DNA from: Pseudoalteromonas phenolica
Lineage (GTDB): Bacteria; Pseudomonadota; Gammaproteobacteria; Enterobacterales; Alteromonadaceae
Direction: 5' to 3'
Assembly (NCBI RefSeq): GCF_005876835.1
Contig: NZ_PPSW01000005.1
Span: forward strand, 1 to 64,000
Length of the DNA stretch: 64,000 bases
Program-made: the position numbers and the translations under genes
Notes under the pieces: model-generated
Databases searched by the model: none
What the model saw: only the letters and a program-made list of their open reading frames with translations
What the model was told of the DNA's origin: nothing
Shown here: one piece after another, positions 17,878-26,707 of the stretch
How positions within the stretch are numbered: the first letter of the stretch is position 1
Layout: the number at the start of each line of letters is the position of its first letter

Positions 17878-18904
17878 TTTGCAGCACCCAAGGTTGTGAA
17901 AACCAATAAAACTGACCGGGGTGTTTTATAGAAGGGGCTGTACAGTTATAACGTGTACGGCCTTTTTTAATATCTTCAGGTGAAGTCACCGACACCCTTT
18001 TCTCATTTTTCCAAACAATATCAGCACGCCCAATTCCTGACACGAAACAGGCAAATTGAGATTGGTAAAAATCTTTACTGGCAAACTCGATCTCAATAGT
18101 AGGTGTTGGATGAGTTGTCACAGAGTCTGTGTAAGCAAGCTCCGAGATAGCAAAAGGTAGTGAGTGTAATTTGGTTTTTAGGGTATCTAATTTACTGTAA
18201 AAGCCTGATGCAGGGTATCGTGGGACGCGTGTATAGTCGGTAAATTTTGACACCGCACCAGAGTGCTGCCCAATACCAATGAAACCGAGTTCTTTCACGA
18301 GGTTTTGTAGTTGTCTATTGAACTCACCATAGGGGTAGGCGAGCAACTTTACATTATGACCCACTTCTTCTTTGATGCGCTTTTCTGAGAATAGGATATC
18401 TTCACGGACGCGCTTCAACCATTGCGTTTGGGTTTCACCGCCTTGTTTTAAATGTAGATAATCATGCTTTGCGCTGTGATTAGCAATTAATGCGCCGCGT
18501 TTTGCTAAAGCTCTGAGTTCGTCCCAAGTCATCACATATGATTTGTTTTCATCGATAAGCTGAGGGTTTACAAAAATAGTATACGGGTAGCCAAATGCTT
18601 CGAGAATAGGCGCCGCTTGCTCAATGTTATTGTCGTAACCATCATCAAAAGTAATGGCCACGGTTTTGGCAGGCAGTGCCTTACCTTGTTGTGTATGATG
18701 AAGTAACTTATCCAAGTGAATAACATTAAAGTCATTTTCTTTTAGGTAGGTTAAGTGAGTTTGAAACGTTTCTTCACTCACTGATGTTACCGCTGGTAGC
18801 TTTTCGCTGACGTGGTGATACTGTAAAATCACCGCTGATAGAGATGGGGTTGAAAACAATAACAAAGCGAAAACAAAACAATGAAAGAGATATTTAAAAA
18901 TCAT
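17867..18904 (-). CDS. Exported polysaccharide deacetylase family protein
   Basis: A NodB-homology carbohydrate esterase, probably removing N-acetyl groups from a polysaccharide outside the cytoplasm. A signal peptide (about residues 1-24 from the chosen ATG) ends TPSLSA. Metal and catalytic motifs are AITFDDGYDNN (Asp-Asp) and NHSAKHDYL (HxxxH). A later family motif is LLAYPYGEFN. About 90 C-terminal residues after the catalytic domain are of unknown role. An in-frame ATG at 18916 would add four residues. Neither start has a clear Shine-Dalgarno, and both overlap the start of the divergent MATE gene. The substrate is not evident. Confidence 0.85.
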   Translation of the reverse strand: MIFKYLFHCFVFALLLFSTPSLSAVILQYHHVSEKLPAVTSVSEETFQTHLTYLKENDFNVIHLDKLLHHTQQGKALPAKTVAITFDDGYDNNIEQAAPILEAFGYPYTIFVNPQLIDENKSYVMTWDELRALAKRGALIANHSAKHDYLHLKQGGETQTQWLKRVREDILFSEKRIKEEVGHNVKLLAYPYGEFNRQLQNLVKELGFIGIGQHSGAVSKFTDYTRVPRYPASGFYSKLDTLKTKLHSLPFAISELAYTDSVTTHPTPTIEIEFASKDFYQSQFACFVSGIGRADIVWKNEKRVSVTSPEDIKKGRTRYNCTAPSIKHPGQFYWFSQPWVLQTND

Positions 18905-20212
18905 AAAACGTACCATATAAGTCTGCTATTGCTAGCGGGTCCGATGATTTTATCAAATATCTCTGTGCCATTGTTAGGGTTAGTTGATACAGCGGTGATC
19001 GGTCACTTATCAGAAGCTCACTTTCTGGCTGGTATCGCATTAGGGTCGGGCAGTATTTCATTGCTATTTTGGCTTGCAAGCTTTCTAAGAATGAGTGCCA
19101 CGGGCGTGCTTGCGCAGTCTTATGGGGCAAAAAACTGGCCTAGATTACAACAGCAGTTATTAGCCAGTTTATTGATTGCTTGGACTTTCTCAATCTCATT
19201 AATCTTAATCTCTCCTTGGTTGTTGGATGCAATTAAAGCCTTATCGAATGCATCCCCAGATGTTTTTTCCCAGGCACAAAGCTATTTTGAAATTCGAATA
19301 TTTAGTGCACCTGCGGCGATGACGAACTTGGTGCTTTTGGGTCTTATGTTGGGTATGCAATACGGAAAAGGACCATTCTACTTACTGCTATTTACAAATA
19401 TCACTAACATTATTTTAGATGTCCTGTTTGTGATTGGTTTCGATTGGCAAGTGGCAGGAGCCGCTTGGGCATCTGTGATTGCAGATTACACGGCACTGCT
19501 AGTCGCGATTGTATTAATTAAAAAGCAACTGGCACAGCATCAAGTTAATTGGCGTTGGCTGCTGCCAAACAAAGCGCAGTTTTTGACATTGTTATCACTG
19601 AATCGAGATATTTTTATTCGCTCACTGTTATTACAGCTCTGCTTTAGCTTTATGACTTTTTATGGTGCACGATTGGGTGAAACAACACTGGCAGTCAACG
19701 CCATTTTATTAAACTTTTTAATGTTGGTGAGTTTTGCTTTAGATGGCATTGCGTATGCCGCAGAAGCAAAAGTAGGTCAGGCGAAGGGAGAAGGGTCAGA
19801 AGTAAAGGTTAAAATCTGGGTAAAGTTAAGTTTGCTTTGGGGGGGGCTGTTCGCGTTGCTTTATAGCTTAGTCTTTGCTGTGTTTGGGTTAAGCATCGTT
19901 CAGCTTTTAACAAACATTCCAGAGGTCATCAGTGCCTCAAAAGCTTATCTATTCTGGCTTATTCTTTTACCGCTATTGGCAATGTGGTGCTTTATATTCG
20001 ATGGCATTTTTGTCGGCTTAACCCGAGCTCAAGATATGCGTAATAGCATGTTCTTTTCTGCTATTTTTGGGTTTATGGTGCCTATTTGGCTTACATTAGA
20101 GTATGAAAACCATGGTATTTGGTTTGCCATGAGTTGCTTTATGTTATTGAGAGGCGTTACTTTGGCTTATCGTTATCGTCAAATTCAACGGCAGGGTTTA
20201 TTGTTGCAATAA
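18881..20212 (+). CDS. dinF: MATE family efflux transporter, DinF-like
   Basis: A 443-residue inner-membrane transporter with twelve predicted helices, of the MATE type that exports drugs or metabolites against Na+ or H+. The N-terminal motif SVPLLGLVDTAVIGHL and the following FLRMSATGVLAQSYGAKN closely match the DinF branch. The ATG at 18881 fits the N-terminus of relatives. It overlaps the divergent deacetylase start by at least 24 bp and the convergent downstream gene by 56 bp. Unlike E. coli dinF it is not next to lexA, and I see no SOS box upstream. The substrate is unknown. Confidence 0.88.
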   Translation: MKEIFKNHKTYHISLLLLAGPMILSNISVPLLGLVDTAVIGHLSEAHFLAGIALGSGSISLLFWLASFLRMSATGVLAQSYGAKNWPRLQQQLLASLLIAWTFSISLILISPWLLDAIKALSNASPDVFSQAQSYFEIRIFSAPAAMTNLVLLGLMLGMQYGKGPFYLLLFTNITNIILDVLFVIGFDWQVAGAAWASVIADYTALLVAIVLIKKQLAQHQVNWRWLLPNKAQFLTLLSLNRDIFIRSLLLQLCFSFMTFYGARLGETTLAVNAILLNFLMLVSFALDGIAYAAEAKVGQAKGEGSEVKVKIWVKLSLLWGGLFALLYSLVFAVFGLSIVQLLTNIPEVISASKAYLFWLILLPLLAMWCFIFDGIFVGLTRAQDMRNSMFFSAIFGFMVPIWLTLEYENHGIWFAMSCFMLLRGVTLAYRYRQIQRQGLLLQ

Positions 20213-20432
20213 CTTGTGAGAAGCGGTTAGCAAAGATACCTAAATAGCCCCAACCAGCAAAGAAAATTGCTGGCGCGAGAAATACCAGGCCAATTATTTG
20301 CACCCAGGGTTGGTGATAATAACCCCAAGCAATAAAAGCAACTGCGACAGCAAACAGCCCCAAACCGATAAAAAAGCGTTTGAGGCTGAGTTTAGGTTGT
20401 TGCCCTAGACGGTAAATTATGGGCTTCAACAT
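20157..20432 (-). CDS. Small two-helix membrane protein of unknown function
   Basis: A 91-residue protein with two hydrophobic helices (about 20-38 and 44-66) separated by a short loop (YYHQPW), and a charged C-terminal tail ending DDNDKPK. I do not recognise a named family. It lies two bases after the nfuA stop on the same strand, so the two are probably co-transcribed. Its last 56 bp are antisense to the end of the MATE gene. The clear helix pattern and the operon position support a real gene. Confidence 0.65.
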   Translation of the reverse strand: MLKPIIYRLGQQPKLSLKRFFIGLGLFAVAVAFIAWGYYHQPWVQIIGLVFLAPAIFFAGWGYLGIFANRFSQVIATINPAVEFDDNDKPK

Positions 20433-20434
20433 AA

Positions 20435-21010
20435 TTAATAGTAAGAGTGCTCACCAGCTTGGTGCTCTGTGATATCACGTACCCCAGTGATCTCTTCGAA
20501 CTTAGCAACCATCTCTTTTTCGATGCCTTCTTTTAACGTTACATCGATCATTGAGCAACCATTACAGCCACCACCAAATTGCACCACAGCGATACCTTCA
20601 GCTGTAATTTCAACTAGGCTTACTTGGCCGCCATGATTGGCAAGTTGTGGGTTTACCTCAGTCGTTAGCATATGCTCAACACGCTCAGCTAAAGAAGCAT
20701 CATCTTTAAGACGTTTAGCTTTAGCGTTAGGCGCTTTAAGTGTTAACTGAGTGCCCATTTTGTCAGTTACGAAGTCGATTTCAGCTTCATCTAAAAATGG
20801 TGCGCTTTCTTCATCAACAACCGCGTCGAAACCATTAAATGGTAGGCGAATATCAGTTTCTTCAACAGCATCAGGTGGACAGTAAGACACACCACATTCA
20901 GCTTGAGAAGTACCAGGGTTTACAACGAAAACACGAATGTTTGTGCCTTCAGTTTGATCAGCCAATAGTTTGGCAAAGTGACTTTGTGCAGTTTCAGAAA
21001 TTGTGATCAT
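20435..21010 (-). CDS. nfuA: Fe-S biogenesis protein NfuA
   Basis: NfuA carries and delivers [4Fe-4S] clusters to target enzymes. The 191-residue product has a degenerate A-type N-terminal domain ([19 protein letters not shown]) and a C-terminal Nfu domain. The cluster-binding CxxC lies in [16 protein letters not shown]. The length equals that of E. coli NfuA. In many gammaproteobacteria it neighbours bioH and a comF gene; here an M14 peptidase gene lies between them. Confidence 0.96.
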   Translation of the reverse strand: MITISETAQSHFAKLLADQTEGTNIRVFVVNPGTSQAECGVSYCPPDAVEETDIRLPFNGFDAVVDEESAPFLDEAEIDFVTDKMGTQLTLKAPNAKAKRLKDDASLAERVEHMLTTEVNPQLANHGGQVSLVEITAEGIAVVQFGGGCNGCSMIDVTLKEGIEKEMVAKFEEITGVRDITEHQAGEHSYY

Positions 21011-21156
21011 AATCGAACTATACTTGACTAAATTACTCGGTTAATGGCTATGATACTCCGCTGGTGGCATTGTCGCCAGTGTTGAACGTAAAAATTTGGC
21101 TTATCTGATTTGGCTTGTTAGCTTACTTGCTACAATTTTAAGCAAAAGGTTTTAGT

Positions 21157-23712
21157 ATGCGCACGCTCCTCGCACTCACATTGTTTTGCTGCACTTACTT
21201 ATTCTCAAGTAGTGCAATAGCAAAACCGGTTTCCTATTACTTCCAACAGAATGTCCAGTTTGATCCTGCTATTCCAACGCCTGAAGAGGTATTAGGTTAT
21301 CAGGTTGGGCAGTGGCATGTCCGCCATGATCAGTTAGTACAATATATGCGTGTATTGGCAGAAAAAAGTCCAAGAGTGAGTATTGAGACCATCGGCTTCA
21401 GCCATGAGCAAAGGCCATTGCTACTACTAAAGTTTAGCCAGCCAGACAACATCGCTAAGCTGGAGCAGCTTCGAGAGCAGCATTATGCACAAGTATTTAA
21501 AAAGCAGCAGGCGAACAATCTACCTGCTTTTATCTGGATGGGTTATAGCGTGCATGGTAACGAATCTTCGGGTAGTAATGCTGCTTTATTAGTTGCCTAT
21601 TACTTAGCTGCAGCACAAGGAGAAGCAGTAGAGCAACTGCTAAATAACTCTGTGGTGTTACTAGACCCAGCCTTAAACCCTGATGGTTTGGCTCGTTTCG
21701 CTCAATGGGCAAATAGTAATAGAGGGCAAACCTTATCGGCAGATCCGCAGCATAGAGAGCATGTTGAGCAGTGGCCTTCAGGCCGTACAAATCACTATAT
21801 GTTCGATTTGAACCGAGACTGGCTGTTACTACAGCATCCTGAATCACGCGCTCGAATCGCTGCATTTCATAAATGGCAGCCACATGTTTTAACTGATTTT
21901 CATGAAATGGGCCCTAACAGCACGTATTTCTTTCAGCCGGGGATCCCGACGCGAACCCATCCGCTTACACCTAAGAAAAATACCCAATTAACAACAGCGC
22001 TGGCAGACTTTCATGCGCAAGCTTTAGATACACAAAATCAGCTTTATTTTACACAAGAGAGTTTTGATGACTTTTACTACGGCAAGGGCTCAACTTATCC
22101 TGATATAAATGGCTCGGTAGGCATTTTATTTGAGCAGGCAAGTAGTCGAGGCCATGTTCAAGAGACCATTAATGGTCAACTGACTTTTGCACAAAGCATT
22201 AAAAACCAAGTTACAACCAGCTTGTCTACTTTTGCGGGCGCGATGGCAAACAAGCAGCAATTAATTGACTACAAGAATAACTTCTACCATCAAGCTGAAA
22301 CTTTAGCTGATAAAGAGAAGTTTATGGGCTATGTCGTTGCCAAAGGGGAAGACCCACAACGTTTCAATGAGTTTATGTCTGTGCTGTCACAGCATCAGAT
22401 TAAAGCCTATGGCTTAAATAAAGCCATCAAAGCCTCTGATCAAAGCTTCATGCAGGGAGATGTGTATATTCCACTGAAACAAGCTCAATTCCGTTTAATT
22501 AAAGCCATCTTTTCTGAGCAAACAAGTTTTCAAGATAATACATTTTATGATGTATCGGGTTGGACACTACCACATGCTTATAACTTAAAGTTTGGTCAAG
22601 TATCTAGCCGCTGGGGACTAGATGTATCAAAGCAAGCTTGGCAATCAGAAGATACAAGTTTTCCTGCAGTGAAAGAGAGTTATGCTTATGCATTTGATTG
22701 GCAATCAAGCGCTGCGCCTAGGCTATTAAATGCACTTTTACAGCAGGGGATTGATGCACGTGTTGCACTTAAAAGTTTTAAAGCAAAAACGGCACTAGGA
22801 AATCGAGAATTCAAAGCGGGTAGTATTGTTGTCGCTTCAGGTGTGCAAAAGCAATCTGACATTGTAGCCTTAATGCAACGAGCACAAGCTGACTATGGTG
22901 TACAAATTCATGCAATTCAAAGCGGCTTAACCAGCGAAGGCGTTGATCTAGGTTCTCGTCAGTTAAGGCCAATTAAAGCTCCGAAAGTCTTACTAGTAGG
23001 GGGGGCAGGCAGCAGTCAATATGAAGTGGGCGAAGTTTGGTATCATTTAGATACGCAGTTAGGTATAGCGCCAACGCTCATTGAACAAGATAGATTTCAC
23101 CGTGCAAATCTTTCTAAATACACACACATTATCTTGGCCCATGGCAGTTATCGTGGTATGGCAGAAAAAGCCAAAACTAAAATTGCAGCGTGGGTGAGTA
23201 AAGGCGGGGTGATCTGGGGCCACAAAGGCGGCGCGAAATGGTTAGTTGATAATCAACTTTTGAGCGCACAATTGATATCGTCTAAACAGGTGGCAGAGCA
23301 GTTTGATACTGCTGGTTTAAGTTATGGCGATAGAGAAGTTTTATCTGGTAAGCAGCGTATTGCTGGTGCTATCTTTGCGTCAAAACTTGATTTAACACAC
23401 CCACTCAGTTTTGGTTATGAGCGTGAATTGCTGCCGTTATTTAAAAATAGTACACAGCTGTTTGAGATGCCTGACAAGCCATTTTTAACAGTTAGCCAAT
23501 ATCAGCCAAAACCTTTATTAGCAGGATATGCTGCGACAGAGAATGTTACTCAAATTGCAAACACGGCAGCATTAATAGGTCACCGCTATGGTCAGGGCAG
23601 TGTGGTTGGTATGATAGATAACCCTGTTTTTAGAGGTTTCTGGAAAGGCAGCAGCCGCTTACTAACGAACACATTATTTTTTGGACACACTTTGGCTGTG
23701 CAAGGGCGTTAA
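21157..23712 (+). CDS. Exported M14 family zinc carboxypeptidase
   Basis: An 851-residue secreted peptidase. A signal peptide (about 1-22, ending SSAIA) precedes an M14 catalytic domain. Zinc ligands are His and Glu in YSVHGNESSGSNAALL, with conserved LDPALNPDGLARF and LTDFHEMGPNSTYFF downstream. About 450 C-terminal residues form further domains, including a late segment (about 600-700) resembling a glutamine-amidotransferase-like fold (GGAGSSQYEVG, IILAHGSYRG). It probably digests peptides in the periplasm or outside. Its 3' end overlaps comF by 39 bp on the other strand. Confidence 0.88.
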   Translation: MRTLLALTLFCCTYLFSSSAIAKPVSYYFQQNVQFDPAIPTPEEVLGYQVGQWHVRHDQLVQYMRVLAEKSPRVSIETIGFSHEQRPLLLLKFSQPDNIAKLEQLREQHYAQVFKKQQANNLPAFIWMGYSVHGNESSGSNAALLVAYYLAAAQGEAVEQLLNNSVVLLDPALNPDGLARFAQWANSNRGQTLSADPQHREHVEQWPSGRTNHYMFDLNRDWLLLQHPESRARIAAFHKWQPHVLTDFHEMGPNSTYFFQPGIPTRTHPLTPKKNTQLTTALADFHAQALDTQNQLYFTQESFDDFYYGKGSTYPDINGSVGILFEQASSRGHVQETINGQLTFAQSIKNQVTTSLSTFAGAMANKQQLIDYKNNFYHQAETLADKEKFMGYVVAKGEDPQRFNEFMSVLSQHQIKAYGLNKAIKASDQSFMQGDVYIPLKQAQFRLIKAIFSEQTSFQDNTFYDVSGWTLPHAYNLKFGQVSSRWGLDVSKQAWQSEDTSFPAVKESYAYAFDWQSSAAPRLLNALLQQGIDARVALKSFKAKTALGNREFKAGSIVVASGVQKQSDIVALMQRAQADYGVQIHAIQSGLTSEGVDLGSRQLRPIKAPKVLLVGGAGSSQYEVGEVWYHLDTQLGIAPTLIEQDRFHRANLSKYTHIILAHGSYRGMAEKAKTKIAAWVSKGGVIWGHKGGAKWLVDNQLLSAQLISSKQVAEQFDTAGLSYGDREVLSGKQRIAGAIFASKLDLTHPLSFGYERELLPLFKNSTQLFEMPDKPFLTVSQYQPKPLLAGYAATENVTQIANTAALIGHRYGQGSVVGMIDNPVFRGFWKGSSRLLTNTLFFGHTLAVQGR

Positions 23713-24378
23713 TGCAGTAGCATAAGCCCATATCTCGTCAGCGCCTGCTGCATAACACGCTTTTGCAGCAGCGTTGATAGTCGAACCTGTGGTGATCACA
23801 TCATCGATGATCGCCACTTTTTTCCCTTGTAGATTTTGCTTCACTCCAAATGCGCGTTTTACATTTTGCTTGCGTTGATTGAGACTCAAACCACTTTGCG
23901 CTTTTGTGGCATTAATGCGTCTTAAAGTATCGGTACTTACTTTTGTATGAGGTAAATGACTCAACCAGGTCTGTGCAACTTGGTTAAACCCTCGATGAAT
24001 TAAGCGGTTTTTATGCAGCGGTAAAATGATATATACATCGGGTGAGAAGGTAGATGTACTTTCAAAGTGAGCGAGTTGAGTTGCAATAACAGCATTGATA
24101 GCCGTTTGATAATGGCTCTGTTTGGTAAACTTAAATTCACTCAGCCATTGTTTCATTGCGCCTTGATACCAAGCACATGCCAGTAACCCATGACAATGAG
24201 GCAAGTTAAACATGCGTGCTATGTCAGGCTGGAATAATAAGTTTGGCTGCTCTAATGAGATAAAAGGAAAGTCAGAGAGGCAAAATTGACAGATCCCCTC
24301 GTTACTTGAAAGTGGGTTATGGCACATATGGCAGTGACTTGGGAATAAGGCATCCGCTAAATTTCTTAATAGTGACAT
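23674..24378 (-). CDS. comF: ComF family phosphoribosyltransferase-like protein
   Basis: A 234-residue protein of the ComF/GntX family, linked in some bacteria to DNA uptake or use of extracellular DNA. The N-terminus has a zinc-finger-like set of cysteines (CHMCHNPLSSNEGICQFC). The C-terminus has the phosphoribosyltransferase signature VAIIDDVITTGSTINAA. The ATG at 24378 is preceded by AAGGA at good spacing; in-frame ATGs at 24387 and 24405 are possible but the former overlaps that site. It is divergent from bioH across 56 bp. Confidence 0.88.
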   Translation of the reverse strand: MSLLRNLADALFPSHCHMCHNPLSSNEGICQFCLSDFPFISLEQPNLLFQPDIARMFNLPHCHGLLACAWYQGAMKQWLSEFKFTKQSHYQTAINAVIATQLAHFESTSTFSPDVYIILPLHKNRLIHRGFNQVAQTWLSHLPHTKVSTDTLRRINATKAQSGLSLNQRKQNVKRAFGVKQNLQGKKVAIIDDVITTGSTINAAAKACYAAGADEIWAYATALTPLHSQSVSKK

Positions 24379-24434
24379 TGTGTTCATCCTTGGTATCAGT
24401 ATCATACGCTTAAGTTTGGTTTAGAGTACAAATA

Positions 24435-25172
24435 ATGCAAAAAGAGATAGTGCTACTTCATGGCTGGGGTATGAACAGACAGGTTTGGCAGTTATTAGAG
24501 CAAGAGTTACAAGGTGTTGTTGAAGGGCAGGTAAAAAGTTTAGACTTACCGGGCTTTGGCCATGCTCAAATGCCAGAACAACCCTATTCTCTTGCCTCCG
24601 CTGCAGAGCAAGTTGCTGAACAATTAGCTGATAATTCAACCTTAGTTGGTTGGTCACTTGGTGGCTTGGTTGCGCTTCATATTGCAAAGTACTATCCACA
24701 AAAGGTAAACAAAGTAGTGCTAATTGCCTCAACGCCGTTTTTTGCCGAATCAGATAATTGGTCTGGTATTAAAGTAGAGGTGCTAGAAAACTTTAAAGCG
24801 CAATTGCTTGAGAATAGTGCAAAGACCATAGAACGTTTTTTAGCGATACAAGCTATGGGGTCAGAACACGCTAAGCAAGATGTTAAACAATTAAGAGCTT
24901 GGTTATTAGAAGCGCCAGAGGCAAACTCCGAAGCCTTGAGTTCAGGGCTCGACATTCTTTTAAATGATGATTATCGGGAGGTTTTTAGCACGCTTGAACA
25001 GCCAATATATGGCTTATTTGGTAAGTTAGATTCTTTAGTGCCAAGACGAAGCATTGCTAAAATGAAGGCCTTAAACGTTAACTTCCAAGCAGAGGTTTTA
25101 TCAAAAGCGTCACATGCGCCTTTTATCTCACACCGAACAGAAAGTTTAAATTTTCTAAAATCAGTACTTTAG
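24435..25172 (+). CDS. bioH: Pimeloyl-[ACP] methyl ester esterase BioH
   Basis: BioH hydrolyses the methyl ester of pimeloyl-ACP and so commits it to biotin synthesis. The 245-residue alpha/beta hydrolase has the oxyanion-hole motif LLHGWGMNRQVW and the nucleophile in GWSLGG. The likely acid is Asp in FGKLDSLVPR and the histidine lies in SKASHAPFISH. No other bio gene is in the window, which is usual for this gene. A strong terminator follows directly. Confidence 0.94.
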   Translation: MQKEIVLLHGWGMNRQVWQLLEQELQGVVEGQVKSLDLPGFGHAQMPEQPYSLASAAEQVAEQLADNSTLVGWSLGGLVALHIAKYYPQKVNKVVLIASTPFFAESDNWSGIKVEVLENFKAQLLENSAKTIERFLAIQAMGSEHAKQDVKQLRAWLLEAPEANSEALSSGLDILLNDDYREVFSTLEQPIYGLFGKLDSLVPRRSIAKMKALNVNFQAEVLSKASHAPFISHRTESLNFLKSVL

Positions 25173-25173
25173 T

Positions 25174-25201
25174 AAAAGGCGGCAAAAAATTGCCGCTTTT
25201 T
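25174..25201 (+). terminator. Rho-independent terminator after bioH
   Basis: GCGGCAA (25179-25185) pairs with TTGCCGC (25190-25196) around an AAAA loop. It is extended by A4/T4 with one bulged G at 25178. The T tract at 25197-25201 completes the signal. Confidence 0.85.
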
Positions 25202-25276
25202 ACTGCCGAAAACTTTATTTTGCACTACATTTGCGCAATAATTAAACATATTTAGATTTTTGCAAAGGTGCTTATT

Positions 25277-25585
25277 ATGCCAATTGGTGACGTGTTAAAT
25301 AATGGTATAGACGGTTACAACCGCGCCAGTCAAGGTATTGAACGCGCTACGGCAGAGATAAATCGCGCTGCGGTAACCGAACAAGATGAATCTCAACTTG
25401 CACAACAACGTCAGTTGCAAGGTGCTAGTCCCGACGAAGCCGTCACTGCGCCTGTATCTCAGCCTGCAAAAATTGATGAGGCCTTAGTTAATCTTAAAGT
25501 TGAAGAGTTTAATGCTAAAGCAAACACTCAATCGATCCGAACAGCGGACGAGACTTTAGGAACAATAATAGATATTTCAGTCTAA
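25277..25585 (+). CDS. Small protein resembling the termini of flagellar rod proteins
   Basis: A 102-residue cytoplasmic-looking protein without signal peptide. The N-terminus (about 1-30) is an amphipathic helix GDVLNNGIDGYNRASQGIER. The C-terminal 35 residues (ALVNLKVEEFNAKAN...TADETLGTIIDI) resemble the C-terminal D0 helix of rod/hook proteins such as FlgC and FlgG. The usual middle domains are missing and replaced by a Gln/Ala-rich linker. The ATG at 25277 has AAAGG at good spacing; a GTG at 25268 is less likely. No flagellar genes are nearby. It lies five bases ahead of the HExxH gene, so the two probably act together. Confidence 0.75.
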   Translation: MPIGDVLNNGIDGYNRASQGIERATAEINRAAVTEQDESQLAQQRQLQGASPDEAVTAPVSQPAKIDEALVNLKVEEFNAKANTQSIRTADETLGTIIDISV

Positions 25586-25590
25586 TTCTA

Positions 25591-26496
25591 ATGAATATTG
25601 TAACGCCGCAGCCGGCGATTAACCTTAATACTTCAAACGTTTACACAGAAACTGCTAGGCGAGACAACCAGCTGCGCGAAGTGATACCTAAACCAGCCCC
25701 TTCCAATGCAAGTCACTCAGAAAATAAAGCATTGAATGACGGTGACAAATCGCGTCCTCAACTTGCTGATGACGGCGGTACTTACGACAGTACAGGTCAG
25801 TTGCAACAAAATAAGGTTATTGCAGAAGATGGTGAGGATCAAAATTCAGAGCAAGAAAACTCTAATTCTGAAGAAGAGAATACAGAACAAGAACAGCGTA
25901 AAGAAGAGGCCGAACAGCAGCAAATTGTAGAGTTAAAGGCACGAGATCGCGAGGTTAGACTTCACGAAGAAGCGCATGCGCGTGTCGGCGGACAATACGC
26001 TGGCTCGCCAAGTTATGAGTTCCAGCGAGGGCCTGATGGCAATAATTATGCGATAGGCGGTCAGGTGATGATTGATGTTGCTGAGATCCCTGACAATCCA
26101 CGTGCAACCATAGACAAGATGCAAACAGTTCGCGCAGCTGCACTCGCCCCAGCTGAGCCCTCTGGCGCTGATCGAGCAATTGCCGCTGATGCAACTCAAA
26201 AATTAGCATCAGCTCAAGCTGAATTAGCAAAAGAGTCGATTAACGGTGAGGAGCAAGAAAAGAAAGCCTCTTCGATAGGCGCATATCAAACCCGCCGTTT
26301 GAGTGAAGATTCAGAAAGAAGTTCTGAAGTTGAGCCTAATGATAGAGCAGCCTTACAAAGTGCTTCTGAACCATACTCTGTTGCGTTGCCTATAGCAGCA
26401 GACCCAGAAATTCAGGCAAGATCTTTACGTATTAACGATTTTTATCAGCATGTCGCTGTGCCAAACCCTATCAGTAATTTCTCTTTGAACGTTTAG
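25591..26496 (+). CDS. SprA-related putative zinc metalloprotease-like protein
   Basis: A 301-residue protein. Residues 1-110 are low-complexity and very rich in Asn, Glu and Gln. Then comes RDREVRLHEEAHARVGGQYA, with HExxH (His125, Glu126, His129), and YEFQRGPDGNNYAIGG and KMQTVRAAALAPAEPSGADR. This block matches what I know as the SprA-related / putative metalloprotease CJM1_0395 family, whose function is unclear. No signal peptide is visible. It follows the FlgC-like small gene by five bases and is followed by 160 bp without a gene before the next terminator. Confidence 0.8.
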   Translation: MNIVTPQPAINLNTSNVYTETARRDNQLREVIPKPAPSNASHSENKALNDGDKSRPQLADDGGTYDSTGQLQQNKVIAEDGEDQNSEQENSNSEEENTEQEQRKEEAEQQQIVELKARDREVRLHEEAHARVGGQYAGSPSYEFQRGPDGNNYAIGGQVMIDVAEIPDNPRATIDKMQTVRAAALAPAEPSGADRAIAADATQKLASAQAELAKESINGEEQEKKASSIGAYQTRRLSEDSERSSEVEPNDRAALQSASEPYSVALPIAADPEIQARSLRINDFYQHVAVPNPISNFSLNV

Positions 26497-26656
26497 AAAG
26501 CAATTTTTTAAAGCATATGTAATGCTTAATAAAACACAAATCACTTTTTATTGAACATGCTAGCCAGCTGAGAGTAGTAGATAATGCTGCTGTGTTTTTA
26601 TGTATCTTTTGTTTTAGAAAATATCGGAATAATTACTAAGCTCGATAGCTTTAGCA

Positions 26657-26697
26657 AACAATAAACCAGCTTCTAATTGAAGTGCTGGTTTATTGTT
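26657..26697. terminator. Bidirectional terminator between the HExxH gene and tex
   Basis: A perfect 14-bp stem AACAATAAACCAGC / GCTGGTTTATTGTT (26657-26670 with 26684-26697) closes a 13-base loop. It sits between convergent genes and can serve both, though the T tracts are part of the stem and not pure. Confidence 0.7.
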
Positions 26698-26707
26698 AAA
26701 AGCATTA

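Noticed and set aside
18820..18880. SOS box upstream of the DinF-like MATE gene
   Set aside because: No CTG-N10-CAG was found here; the SOS link of E. coli dinF comes from its operon with lexA, which is absent here.
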